Source: Propionibacteriaceae bacterium (GTDB lineage: Bacteria > Actinomycetota > Actinomycetes > Propionibacteriales > Propionibacteriaceae). From it: a stretch of DNA of 6,135 bases. The stretch lies in NCBI GenBank assembly GCA_031287505.1, contig JAITSW010000097.1, positions 1-6,135 on the forward strand, given 5' to 3'. The translations under genes were made by a program, and so were the position numbers. The notes beneath the pieces are model-generated. The model saw only the letters and a list, made by a program, of their open reading frames with translations. It made no database searches and was not told the DNA's origin. Numbering within the stretch: position 1 is the first letter of the stretch; every line of letters starts with the position of its first letter. This document shows positions 1 to 5,795 of the stretch, piece by piece.

Positions 1-1097
1 GAAATACCGATAAAAGCACCGCGCGCATTTGCATCCCAGAAAGGAGTCTCTGCGCTAGTCAGATAGGGAAGGAAGCGAACCCCACGGGCACCGGCAGGCA
101 CAGTTTGAGCCAACTTCTCCAAGCGAGGTTCGATCGGGCCGTCTTCCTTATTCATGGACGAAATGTAGTCGCGGAACCACGCTATGCAGAGCGCGCCTGA
201 AGAAAGCAGCGCTTCCAATGTGTAGCCCCCTGCGATCGGGCTGGAGAGCGTGCGGAAGGCCCGCGAGTAGAGGTACTCGTCGGCGTGAACACCCATAGTC
301 ATCGAGGTACCGAGACTCAAGTAGGCGCGGTCGGCACCCGTCACATTTGCCCCCAGGCCGGCAGCTTGACCATCACCAGCACCTGCCACCACAGGCAGGT
401 CGCGCGGCAGGGAGAGTGCGTCGGCAACTTCGTCGCTCACTTCACCGATGACATCGCCAGGAGGCACCAAATCAGCAACCTGGTCAATGCTGAAACCAGC
501 TATGCCTAACAGCGCGTCCGAATAGGTGAAGTCACGCATGTCCAGCACCGACATCGGGTCAGCCGTGGCCCAGCTGGTCTTCCACAAACCAGTGAGCTTG
601 TGCACCAAATACCCGTGAACTTCGACAACCCGCTTGGTTGAGCGCACGGCTTCAGGCTCGTTCTCGGCCAGCCAAAGCATCTTGTAAAGGCTGGGAGTGG
701 TGGACGGAGGTTTGCCGGAAAGCCCATGGACGTAATCGGAGCCGGCGCGTTCAATCTGACTCCCGGCGCGAGTGTCGAGCCACAATATGGCCGGGCGAAT
801 CGGCTTGTCATGCTCGTCCAAAAGCACAAAGGTTTCGCGCTGGTGGGTGATGGTGAGCGAGAGAATTGGACGCCCTTGAGCCTTCATTTTCGCGGCAACC
901 TCTTTGATGGACTCACTGGTGGCAATCCACCAGTCTTCGGCATCTTGCTCTTGCCAGCCCGGATGCGGGTTGGAGCGCAAGTAGTCGCGGCGCGCTTCCT
1001 CGACAGCACGGCCATCAAGATCGAAGGCAATCGCCTTGGTGGACGTGGTGGATGAATCGATAGCCAGAACGACTGGCTTTCCTGCTTTGCCACTCAT
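1..1097 (-). CDS. FGGY-family carbohydrate kinase (xylulokinase-like), 3' end cut by window edge
   Basis: ATP-dependent cytoplasmic kinase of the FGGY family (ASKHA fold), which phosphorylates a ketose or polyol. The start is the ATG at 1097-1095, preceded by AAGGA (1108-1104) six bases upstream; 365 codons lie in the window, against about 500 for the family, so the C-terminal third is missing. Seen: the N-terminal phosphate loop AIDSSTTSTKA (residues 12-22), PHPGWQEQD (45-52), HQRE (85-88), RPAILWLDTRA (101-111), the GAGDGQ segment with the likely catalytic Asp242, the ATP-side SLGTS (261-265) and FLPYLTSAETPFWD (342-355). The overall pattern is closest to xylulokinases, while HQRE recalls glycerol kinase, so the substrate is open. 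It lies 108 bp downstream of the GpsA-like gene on the same strand, probably in the same operon under the divergent DeoR regulator. Family assignment is firm; substrate is not. Confidence 0.93.
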   Translation of the reverse strand, partial: MSGKAGKPVVLAIDSSTTSTKAIAFDLDGRAVEEARRDYLRSNPHPGWQEQDAEDWWIATSESIKEVAAKMKAQGRPILSLTITHQRETFVLLDEHDKPIRPAILWLDTRAGSQIERAGSDYVHGLSGKPPSTTPSLYKMLWLAENEPEAVRSTKRVVEVHGYLVHKLTGLWKTSWATADPMSVLDMRDFTYSDALLGIAGFSIDQVADLVPPGDVIGEVSDEVADALSLPRDLPVVAGAGDGQAAGLGANVTGADRAYLSLGTSMTMGVHADEYLYSRAFRTLSSPIAGGYTLEALLSSGALCIAWFRDYISSMNKEDGPIEPRLEKLAQTVPAGARGVRFLPYLTSAETPFWDANARGAFIGI

Positions 1098-1119
1098 TGG
1101 ATTTCCTTGTCAATAGCTA

Positions 1120-1150
1120 TGGTGGTTTCAGATACTAGCGAGGCTGAGCT
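1120..1150. repeat. 31-bp direct repeat, copy 1 (upstream of the kinase gene)
   Basis: Matches 1191-1221 at 29 of 31 positions, with mismatches at repeat positions 19 and 26. It starts TGGTGGTTTCAGATACTA and lies in the gap between the kinase start and the dehydrogenase stop, ending 23 bp from the kinase ATG. Read on the minus strand, it has a TAG at the position equivalent to the dehydrogenase stop codon in the other copy. Confidence 0.9.
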
Positions 1151-1190
1151 TGACCCGTTCTCTTGAAACGCTCACCTCTTGGAGTATGGC

Positions 1191-1221
1191 TGGTGGTTTC
1201 AGATACTAACGAGGCAGAGCT
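1191..1221. repeat. 31-bp direct repeat, copy 2 (spans the dehydrogenase stop codon)
   Basis: Second copy, 71 bp from the first. It covers the last codons and the stop of the GpsA-like gene, so about half is coding. Partly overlapping it, 1211-1226 forms a short hairpin (GAGGCA / TGCCTC, 4-base loop). No T tract follows, so this is not a convincing intrinsic terminator. Confidence 0.9.
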
Positions 1222-2234
1222 GCCTCGACGATGCGATCAATGGACTCGCCGCCGTGAACGACGGCGTAAATTGCGCTGAGCAGCGGCATTTGTGCCAGCA
1301 ACTCGGAAAAACGCTGTTCGATAAATACTACGGCCAGGCGAACGGCGTCCACACCCTCAACGGTTTGTTCCAAGGCAACCATCTCAGCTAGAGCTGTCGT
1401 GGCCTTTTCACCTTTCCCAAGACGCGCACCATAAACCTTGTTGCGACCTGAGATGCCCGTCACTTCTAGGTCGCCAGCGCCCGGAAGCCCGAGAGCCGTC
1501 CAGGGATCGGTGCCAGCGGCGGAAAGCAGCATCCGGAGTTCGGCCAAGGCCTGAGCAAATATTGCCGACTTCAAGTTGTGGTAAGGCTGTTCGCCGACTT
1601 CACTCAGACCGTCCGCCACCCCAAGGGCGATCGCGAAAACGTTCTTCATGGCAGCGCAGATCTCAAGACCATCACGGTCGCTGGTGCTGGCGACCCGATA
1701 GGTCTTTGTCTTCGCCAAAGATGCCCAGGCAGAAGCCCCACCTTCGACACCGAAGATGGTGGCCGTGGGCTGACCATACGCAACCTCGTTGGCTTTGCAG
1801 GGGCCGCCGATCGCGACCACCGGCTTGAATGGGGTGCCCCCCGCCCTCAGCTGAGCTTCCACAGTCTGCGGAAGAAGTTGGATGGTGCCCTGTTCGTCCG
1901 GGAAGAACCCTTTAGACGTAATCAAGATGCCCTGGACATCCTGGAGGTAGGGGGCGGCCAGCCGGGCAATATCGGCAACACCCACCGACGAAACGGCGAT
2001 GATGGCAACTTCGACACCGGCTAGCGCCTGTTCCAGTTCACCGTGGTAAAAGCTGGCCACGCCATCTGGAACCTTGACGTTGGTGCGGGGATGCGGGCTC
2101 CCAGCCTTGATGGAATCAATCAGGTGGTCATCGAGAAATGTGCCCCAAAGACGGACATCGTGCCCGGCCTGCAGCATTGGAGTCGCGAGTGCGGAGCCCA
2201 TGGCTCCCGCTCCGAGGATAGTAACAGTGCTCAT
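1206..2234 (-). CDS. NAD(P)-dependent glycerol-3-phosphate dehydrogenase family protein (GpsA-like, divergent)
   Basis: 342-residue cytoplasmic dehydrogenase. The family reduces dihydroxyacetone phosphate to sn-glycerol 3-phosphate or runs the reverse reaction. Seen: Rossmann motif GAGAMG (8-13), SKGF (107-110), GGPCKANEVAYG (143-154, where GpsA usually has SGPSFAxEV), the catalytic-lysine segment AAMKNVFAIALGVADGL (194-210, Lys197), GAGDLEVT (252-259, usually GLGDLxxT) and GRNKVYG (263-269). The region from GAGDL to RN is about two residues shorter than in typical GpsA, and residues 211-232 do not follow the usual pattern. An in-frame ATG exists at 2282, but the start at 2234 is preferred because AGGAGG lies six bases upstream and the Rossmann motif then begins at residue 8. 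Its partners are an FGGY kinase and a DeoR regulator rather than phospholipid genes. This suggests catabolism of a polyol phosphate; classical GpsA remains possible. Confidence 0.9.
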   Translation of the reverse strand: MSTVTILGAGAMGSALATPMLQAGHDVRLWGTFLDDHLIDSIKAGSPHPRTNVKVPDGVASFYHGELEQALAGVEVAIIAVSSVGVADIARLAAPYLQDVQGILITSKGFFPDEQGTIQLLPQTVEAQLRAGGTPFKPVVAIGGPCKANEVAYGQPTATIFGVEGGASAWASLAKTKTYRVASTSDRDGLEICAAMKNVFAIALGVADGLSEVGEQPYHNLKSAIFAQALAELRMLLSAAGTDPWTALGLPGAGDLEVTGISGRNKVYGARLGKGEKATTALAEMVALEQTVEGVDAVRLAVVFIEQRFSELLAQMPLLSAIYAVVHGGESIDRIVEAALPR

Positions 2235-2240
2235 TGTTTG

Positions 2241-2246
2241 CCTCCT
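2241..2246 (-). promoter_or_regulatory. Strong Shine-Dalgarno site fixing the dehydrogenase start
   Basis: The minus strand reads AGGAGG, six bases before the ATG at 2234. This perfect site favours that start over the in-frame ATG at 2282, which would add 16 residues not expected for the family. Confidence 0.85.
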
Positions 2247-2263
2247 AAGATGGCGAAAATCGT

Positions 2264-2293
2264 ATAGTTCTGTGCGCTTCACTGTGTTGTCAA
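2264..2293 (-). promoter_or_regulatory. Candidate promoter of the dehydrogenase-kinase operon
   Basis: A perfect TTGACA (2293-2288, minus strand) stands 18 bases from AACTAT (2269-2264); TATACG at 2266-2261 is an alternative -10 with a long 21-base spacer. The leader to the ATG would be about 20-30 bases. The -35 is convincing, the -10 is weak. Confidence 0.4.
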
Positions 2294-2294
2294 T

Positions 2295-2382
2295 GCCGCG
2301 GCTGTGCGGCTTGATAACGATTTATCTGCTATTTTCATCAGTTGATATGAGTAAACTATCACATAATCTGCTATATGCAACA
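2295..2382. promoter_or_regulatory. Candidate DeoR operator cluster in the divergent intergenic region
   Basis: This AT-rich stretch lies between the divergent dehydrogenase and deoR starts. It holds a hairpin-like inverted repeat GCCGC/GCGGC (2295-2299, 2306-2310), the inverted repeat GATAACGATTTATC (2313-2326), the inverted repeat TGATATGAGTAAACTATCA (2343-2361) and two copies of ATCTGCTAT (2324-2332 and 2366-2374) exactly 42 bp apart, close to four helical turns. The two GATA-type dyads are centred about 32 bp apart. DeoR-family proteins often bind repeated sites in such divergent regions; binding here is inferred. A possible -10 for deoR, TATGAT (2410-2415), has no good -35. Confidence 0.45.
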
Positions 2383-2483
2383 TCATTTCTGCGAATTTTC
2401 TCAAATAGATATGATTGTTGCTGCACAAAACTCACAGTTGGCACCGGGCAACCGCTGATGCCGAAGATCGGAGCGGGTAAGAA

Positions 2484-3293
2484 ATGGGCGCAGCACGCAA
2501 GCAGTCCCGCTCCGCTCGGGGACGTTCGAGCGACGCAGACCGACGGGCCCGCCATGACGCCATCGTAAATTTTATCTCCGAAACTGGCGGACGAACCGTC
2601 GAAGAGATTTCCATTTTCGCCGGGGTTTCGCCCATGACCGTCTACCGAGATATCAACGATCTCCAAACCAATGGGCTGCTTCATCTCGAACGCGGGGTAG
2701 TCACCGCAGCTGCATCAACCCTGCACGAGGCATCATCAAGATACCGATTGACTCGCGATACCGCAGCCAAGGAACGACTGGCCGCCGCCGCCATCGGATT
2801 AGTTGAACCCGGACAGTCAATAATGATGGACGATTCCACCACCGGAGTATTCCTGGCGCGATTGCTTCCAAGTCGGGCTCCGTTGACGGTAGTGACGAAT
2901 TTCCACCCGGTGGCCTTGGCGCTGGTTGAAGAGCCGCAGATCCAGGTCATTGTCACAGGAGGCGAGCATCAGACCTGGGCCGATGCCCTCTTCGGGTCTT
3001 TGACCACCACGGCCATCCGCTCCATGCGAGCCGATATTCTTTTCATGTCGAGTTCGGCAATAACCGACGGCTATTGCTTCCACCCCACCCAGGAACCCGC
3101 CGAGGTTAAACGTGCCATGATTGCGTCCTCCCGTCTGCGCGTCCTTTACGTAGATAACTCGAAGTTCACCCGGACGGCATTGCACCAAGTCTGCCCGGTG
3201 AGCGAATTCGACATCGTCATCGTCGACAAGACTTTGGAGAAACAACACCTAGCCCAATTGAAAGAGTTGGGGCCGAAAATTATCCGGGCTTAG
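2484..3293 (+). CDS. DeoR/GlpR-family transcriptional regulator
   Basis: 269-residue cytoplasmic repressor-type protein, a normal length for the family. Seen: a basic N-terminal tail (1-24), a DeoR winged helix-turn-helix (about 24-75) with VEEISIFAGVSPMTVYRDINDL as its core, then the DeoRC sugar-phosphate sensor domain (about 95-250) with DDSTT (116-120, usually DxGTT), VVTNF (136-140), TGGEH (158-162) and VDNSKF (223-228). The start is fixed: a stop codon lies two codons upstream at 2478-2480, and GGAG sits ten bases before the ATG. It is transcribed away from the dehydrogenase-kinase pair and most likely controls it and itself. The effector is presumably a phosphorylated sugar made by the kinase; which one is unknown. 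The wing segment (LLHLERGVVTAA) lacks the common HGGA of the family. Confidence 0.93.
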   Translation: MGAARKQSRSARGRSSDADRRARHDAIVNFISETGGRTVEEISIFAGVSPMTVYRDINDLQTNGLLHLERGVVTAAASTLHEASSRYRLTRDTAAKERLAAAAIGLVEPGQSIMMDDSTTGVFLARLLPSRAPLTVVTNFHPVALALVEEPQIQVIVTGGEHQTWADALFGSLTTTAIRSMRADILFMSSSAITDGYCFHPTQEPAEVKRAMIASSRLRVLYVDNSKFTRTALHQVCPVSEFDIVIVDKTLEKQHLAQLKELGPKIIRA

Positions 3294-3329
3294 CGGTCGT
3301 CAGTCAGTCTCAGGCAACAGTTCACGCCT

Positions 3330-3368
3330 CTTGGCAATGAACCGAGAGATACATATCTTTCGGCCAAG
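3330..3368 (+). terminator. Bulged stem-loop after deoR, possible terminator without T tract
   Basis: The inner stem pairs 3342-3350 with 3355-3363 (nine pairs including one G-U, loop ACAT). An outer stem CTTGG/CCAAG (3330-3334, 3364-3368) continues it after a seven-base bulge on the left arm. The wobble pair forms only in the plus-strand transcript, which suits deoR. No T run follows, so ordinary intrinsic termination is doubtful. Confidence 0.35.
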
Positions 3369-3466
3369 AAAGCACATCTCAAGCGAAGCGAGAACGGAGC
3401 AGTGGTTACCCATTTGGCCCAACTCGGGTATGACTAGGCAAAACACCTAGAACAAGCGGGAAAAGA

Positions 3467-3840
3467 GAACGAGTCGGTCTATAAGCCGGATTCTGTACCT
3501 CTTTCGAGGCGGTGATCATCCGTCTGCGACGACTGTTTCCAGCCGCCTTCGCCTTGCGGCGTGCAGGCTACCCGGATACCTTGCGCGAGCAGCGCTCAAA
3601 CAGTATCCGCGGGGTTGCCCCCTTCTTGCCTTTGCTCCCAGTGGGGTTTGCCAAGCCGTCCTAGTCACCTAGGACGCTGGTGGTCTCTTACACCGCCGTT
3701 TCACCCTTACCCTTACGGGCGGTCTGTTTTCTGTGGCACTTTCCCGCAGGTCACCCTGGGTGGACGTTATCCACCACCGTGCTCTGTGGAGTCCGGACTT
3801 TCCTCAGCCGTTAAGCCGCGATCACCCGACCGACTCGTTC
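3467..3840 (-). ncRNA. rnpB: RNase P RNA (bacterial class A)
   Basis: Catalytic RNA of ribonuclease P, which with the RnpA protein removes 5' leaders from tRNA precursors. On the minus strand the conserved 5' block GAGGAAAGTCCGGACT (3805-3790), the AGGGTGAAACGGCGG block, the GGCAAACCCCACTGGGAGCA region, the GGGTAG block and the conserved 3' ACAGAATCCGGCTTAT (3496-3481) occur in class A order. The ends form a perfect 13-bp P1 helix (GAACGAGTCGGTC with its complement; 3840-3828 pairs with 3479-3467). A GNRA hairpin, seven pairs closing GTGA, is visible at 3658-3675 and fits P14. About 374 nt, normal for the class. The mature ends may lie a few bases inside these limits. An open frame across this stretch (3561-3923, plus strand) is spurious. 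Confidence 0.97.
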
Positions 3841-3848
3841 CAAGAGCC

Positions 3849-3876
3849 ATCGTAACGGAATTGCGAAGTAAGCAAA
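3849..3876 (-). promoter_or_regulatory. Candidate rnpB promoter
   Basis: The minus strand carries TACGAT (3854-3849) about eight bases before the first base of the P1 helix, where a -10 should be if transcription starts at the RNA 5' end. A weak -35, TTTGCT (3876-3871), lies 16 bases upstream. Position supports it more than sequence does. Confidence 0.45.
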
Positions 3877-4086
3877 GGCTGCAAAGTCCCAGCTACGCAG
3901 AACAGGGTCAAGTGCGGATGTGAATCCAGGTGGAGATACCTGCGGAAATCCCGCAATGATTCAGGCGTCCGGCTCAAAGGAAATGGAGACGGCTCGACAC
4001 TGCTTCATCGGCTGGCAGCCAACGGACGTCCCCAAGTGACGTTCCCAAATATGGTTCTGTTAGAAGTCTGAGAGTCACCACCATCG
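3877..4086. other. Noncoding stretch between rnpB promoter and hicAB control region
   Basis: I find no gene here on either strand. It holds two adjoining small inverted repeats, CAGGT/ACCTG (3927-3931, 3938-3942) and TGCGG/CCGCA (3941-3945, 3951-3955), which share two bases and so compete with each other. It also holds a short tandem repeat at 4025-4050, listed separately. No T tract follows the hairpins. Confidence 0.6.
4025..4050. repeat. 13-bp tandem direct repeat, two copies
   Basis: GACGTCCCCAAGT (4025-4037) is followed at once by GACGTTCCCAAAT (4038-4050), differing at two positions. It lies 83 bp upstream of hicA. Function unknown; it may be a protein-binding site or chance. Confidence 0.7.
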
Positions 4087-4118
4087 TTGTCAAGCGTGAT
4101 AGTATCAATAGTGATATT
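4087..4118 (+). promoter_or_regulatory. hicAB promoter/operator candidate
   Basis: A possible -35 TTGTCA (4087-4092) is followed by a perfect dyad TGATA-G-TATCA (4097-4107) and a second dyad AATA-GTGA-TATT (4107-4118). GTGATA occurs twice, 15 bp apart (4096, 4111). HicB ribbon-helix-helix domains commonly bind dyads over their own promoter, so autoregulation is the likely role. No strong -10 is visible; TGATAT (4112-4117) would place the transcript start within about ten bases of the hicA ATG. Confidence 0.5.
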
Positions 4119-4132
4119 AGAAAAAGACGGCT

Positions 4133-4381
4133 ATGTCGAAGGACTTATTGGAACAGATTCGGGCAAATCCAAACTCTGTTCGGTTCGTTGATCTTGCAAG
4201 ACTTTGCCGAGAATACTTCGGCGAACCTCGCCAAGGCAGCGGATCACACCAGGTCCACCGGACCCCATGGGCAGGTGACCCTCGGGTCAATATCCAAAAC
4301 TTTCACGGAATGGCAAAGCCCTACCAAGTCCGACAAGCCTTAGCTGCAGTAGAGCGGATCATCCAAGAGGAAAAACGCTGA
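4133..4381 (+). CDS. hicA: HicA-family toxin (mRNA interferase)
   Basis: 82-residue toxin of a type II HicAB module; the family cleaves mRNA through a double-stranded-RNA-binding-like fold and a conserved histidine. Seen: NPNSVRFVDLARLCREYFG (12-30), the catalytic-site segment GSGSHQVHRTP (35-45) with His39 as the likely active residue, VNIQN (52-56) and the C-terminal MAKPYQVRQALAAVERI (60-76), close to the usual GKAKPYQVRQ. The protein appears intact. The ATG at 4133 is the only start, since an in-frame stop lies at 4118-4120. No clear Shine-Dalgarno precedes it (AAAAAGACGGCT), so it may be translated weakly or from a near-leaderless transcript. hicB follows after 32 bp with a much better ribosome site, which would favour an antitoxin excess. 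Toxin first and antitoxin second is the normal hicAB order. Confidence 0.9.
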   Translation: MSKDLLEQIRANPNSVRFVDLARLCREYFGEPRQGSGSHQVHRTPWAGDPRVNIQNFHGMAKPYQVRQALAAVERIIQEEKR

Positions 4382-4394
4382 GCCCGAAGCTCAG
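4378..4394 (+). other. Stem-loop over the hicA stop codon
   Basis: CTGAGC (4378-4383) pairs with GCTCAG (4389-4394) around a CCGAA loop. It contains the hicA TGA and ends six bases before the hicB ribosome site. It could affect translational coupling or transcript ends between toxin and antitoxin; this is inference. Confidence 0.5.
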
Positions 4395-4413
4395 GCCAGA
4401 AGGAGAGGACAAG

Positions 4414-4740
4414 ATGTCTGTTGCAAAGCATTACACATACCGGGTTCATTGGTCACCCGAAGACGAAGCGCATATCGGCACCGTCGCCGAACTCCCCTCC
4501 CTTTCATGGATTTCCGGCAATCAAACCGAAGCTTTTCTTGGCATCTGCCAGCTAGCCCTCGATGTAGTGGCAGACATGGCTACCGCTGGAGAGACTCCAC
4601 CACCAGCACTGGCTGACCGCGAATACTCTGGAAAGTTCCTCGTTCGGATTCCGCCTGAATCGCACCGTCGTCTTGTAGTCGAAGCCGCCGAACAAAACGT
4701 GTCGCTGAATCGACTTGCTGCAAGCCGCCTCACCCGATAA
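4414..4740 (+). CDS. hicB: HicB-family antitoxin
   Basis: 108-residue antitoxin that binds and neutralises HicA and represses the operon. Seen: an N-terminal HicB-type domain (about 6-55) with YTYRVHWSPEDEAHIGTVAELPSLSW, a linker ending in PPPALADREYSG, and a C-terminal ribbon-helix-helix domain (about 73-106) reading KFLVRIPPESHRRLVVEAAE and ending SLNRLAASRL, the DNA-binding part. Length and domain order are normal for actinobacterial HicB. The ATG is preceded by AAGGAG (4400-4405), eight bases upstream, much stronger than the hicA site. It converges on purM, 38 bp away, with no clear terminator between. Because the DNA-binding domain is complete, autoregulation at the dyads upstream of hicA is likely. 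Confidence 0.92.
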   Translation: MSVAKHYTYRVHWSPEDEAHIGTVAELPSLSWISGNQTEAFLGICQLALDVVADMATAGETPPPALADREYSGKFLVRIPPESHRRLVVEAAEQNVSLNRLAASRLTR

Positions 4741-4747
4741 CTCAACA

Positions 4748-4839
4748 TCAACAAGTATTCACGTCATACGCGCGCAGCTCAGGCGGTAACTGCTCCAAGT
4801 GTCCAAGACTTGACGCCGCGTTCTCTCAATACTTGTTGA
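4748..4839. repeat. 12-bp perfect inverted repeat spanning the purM end
   Basis: TCAACAAGTATT (4748-4759) and AATACTTGTTGA (4828-4839) are exact complements 68 bp apart. One arm lies in the hicB-purM gap, the other in the last codons of purM. A smaller dyad CAAGT/ACTTG (4796-4800, 4808-4812) lies in the loop. It could fold at the 3' end of the purM message. Confidence 0.75.
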
Positions 4840-5795
4840 GCGGTGGCGAGCGAGCTTTCTGGGAGAATCATGACCATCCCTACGCCAAGGTTTAGCGTGG
4901 CGGCCAGGTCGGGGAAGGAGATTTTTCCAACTTCTTGGACTAAGTGGAAGATGGGGGCAGGCTGCCAACTTGTCCAATCGATTTGGATTTTGAGGTGCTG
5001 GGGGATTACTCGCAGCAGGTTGTTTTCTAAGCCTCCTCCGGTGATGTGACTCATGGCGTGGATTTGCGCGGCAGCAAGTACGGACAGACAGTCGGCGGCG
5101 TAGACCTTGGTGGGGGTCAAGAGTTCCTCACCCAGGGTTTTGCCTAAGTCATCGATGTGCTGAGATAGCTTGAAATTGGCATCGGCCAGCAGAACTTTGC
5201 GGACTAGGGAATAGCCGTTGGAGTGCAGGCCGGAAGATTCCAGTGCTAGCAGAACATCGCCAGCTTGAACTCGCTCAGGGCCGAGCAGCTCGTCTGCTTC
5301 GACGACACCCGTCGTCGCCCCTGCAATATCAAACTCATCGGGCTCAAGCAGGCCAGGGTGTTCGGCGGTTTCGCCACCTAGGACAGCGACGTTGTTTTCG
5401 GCGCAGGCCGCTGCAATACCTGACACGATCGCCGCGATTCGTTCGGGGAAGACTTTCCCACAGGCGATGTAGTCGGTAAGGAAAAGTGGTTCGGCACCCA
5501 CGACCACCAGGTCGTCGATCAGCATGCCTACTAGGTCGTAGCCGATAGTGTCGTATTTGCCCAGAGCTTGGGCGATGGCGACTTTAGTGCCCACGCCATC
5601 TGTGGAGGTAGCCAAAATCGGGTGGCGATATTTTGCTAGCGCCCCTGCGTCAAAAAGCCCGGCAAAGCCGCCAAGCGAACCCAACACCTCCGGGCGCCTA
5701 GCTTTGGCAACTGCGGCTTTCATTAGCTCCACCGCGCGGTCGCCCGCCTCGATGTCTACCCCCGCTGCCGCATATGCGGACTCATTAGCAGCCAT
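4779..5795 (-). CDS. purM: Phosphoribosylformylglycinamidine cyclo-ligase (AIR synthetase)
   Basis: 338-residue cytoplasmic enzyme of de novo purine synthesis: FGAM + ATP gives AIR + ADP + phosphate. Seen: STDGVGTK (64-71), IGYDLVGMLIDDLVVVGAEP (84-103), ACGK (111-114), GGETAEHPG (140-148, usually GGETAEMPG), SSGLHSNGYSLVR (187-199), HITGGGLENN (250-259) and LNLGVGM (301-307). Length is normal, with AIRS N- and C-terminal domains. The frame stays open upstream to an ATG at 5948, but that stretch is purF in another frame. The start at 5795 is chosen because GGAGGG lies five bases upstream and the family N-terminus follows. Its first 11 bases overlap the end of purF, which indicates translational coupling in a purF-purM operon. 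Confidence 0.97.
   Translation of the reverse strand: MAANESAYAAAGVDIEAGDRAVELMKAAVAKARRPEVLGSLGGFAGLFDAGALAKYRHPILATSTDGVGTKVAIAQALGKYDTIGYDLVGMLIDDLVVVGAEPLFLTDYIACGKVFPERIAAIVSGIAAACAENNVAVLGGETAEHPGLLEPDEFDIAGATTGVVEADELLGPERVQAGDVLLALESSGLHSNGYSLVRKVLLADANFKLSQHIDDLGKTLGEELLTPTKVYAADCLSVLAAAQIHAMSHITGGGLENNLLRVIPQHLKIQIDWTSWQPAPIFHLVQEVGKISFPDLAATLNLGVGMVMILPESSLATAQQVLRERGVKSWTLGAVTA

Noticed and set aside
1578..2024. 148-codon open frame opposite the dehydrogenase gene
   Set aside because: Antisense shadow of a well-supported gene; low-complexity composition and no recognisable motif.
2235..2282. 16-codon N-terminal extension of the dehydrogenase
   Set aside because: The ATG at 2234 has a perfect AGGAGG and gives the family N-terminus; the extension would run over the candidate promoter -10.
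2817..3248. 143-codon open frame opposite deoR
   Set aside because: Antisense shadow of the regulator.
3434..3450. CTAGG/CCTAG hairpin downstream of rnpB as a terminator
   Set aside because: Only five pairs with a seven-base loop and no T tract after it; too weak to call.
3561..3923. 120-codon open frame on the plus strand
   Set aside because: Mostly antisense to the RNase P RNA; no ribosome site or family resemblance.
4097..4107. TGATA-TATCA dyad shared with the deoR upstream region as a common operator
   Set aside because: The arms are five bases and the spacers differ (one base against nine), so the likeness is probably AT-rich coincidence.
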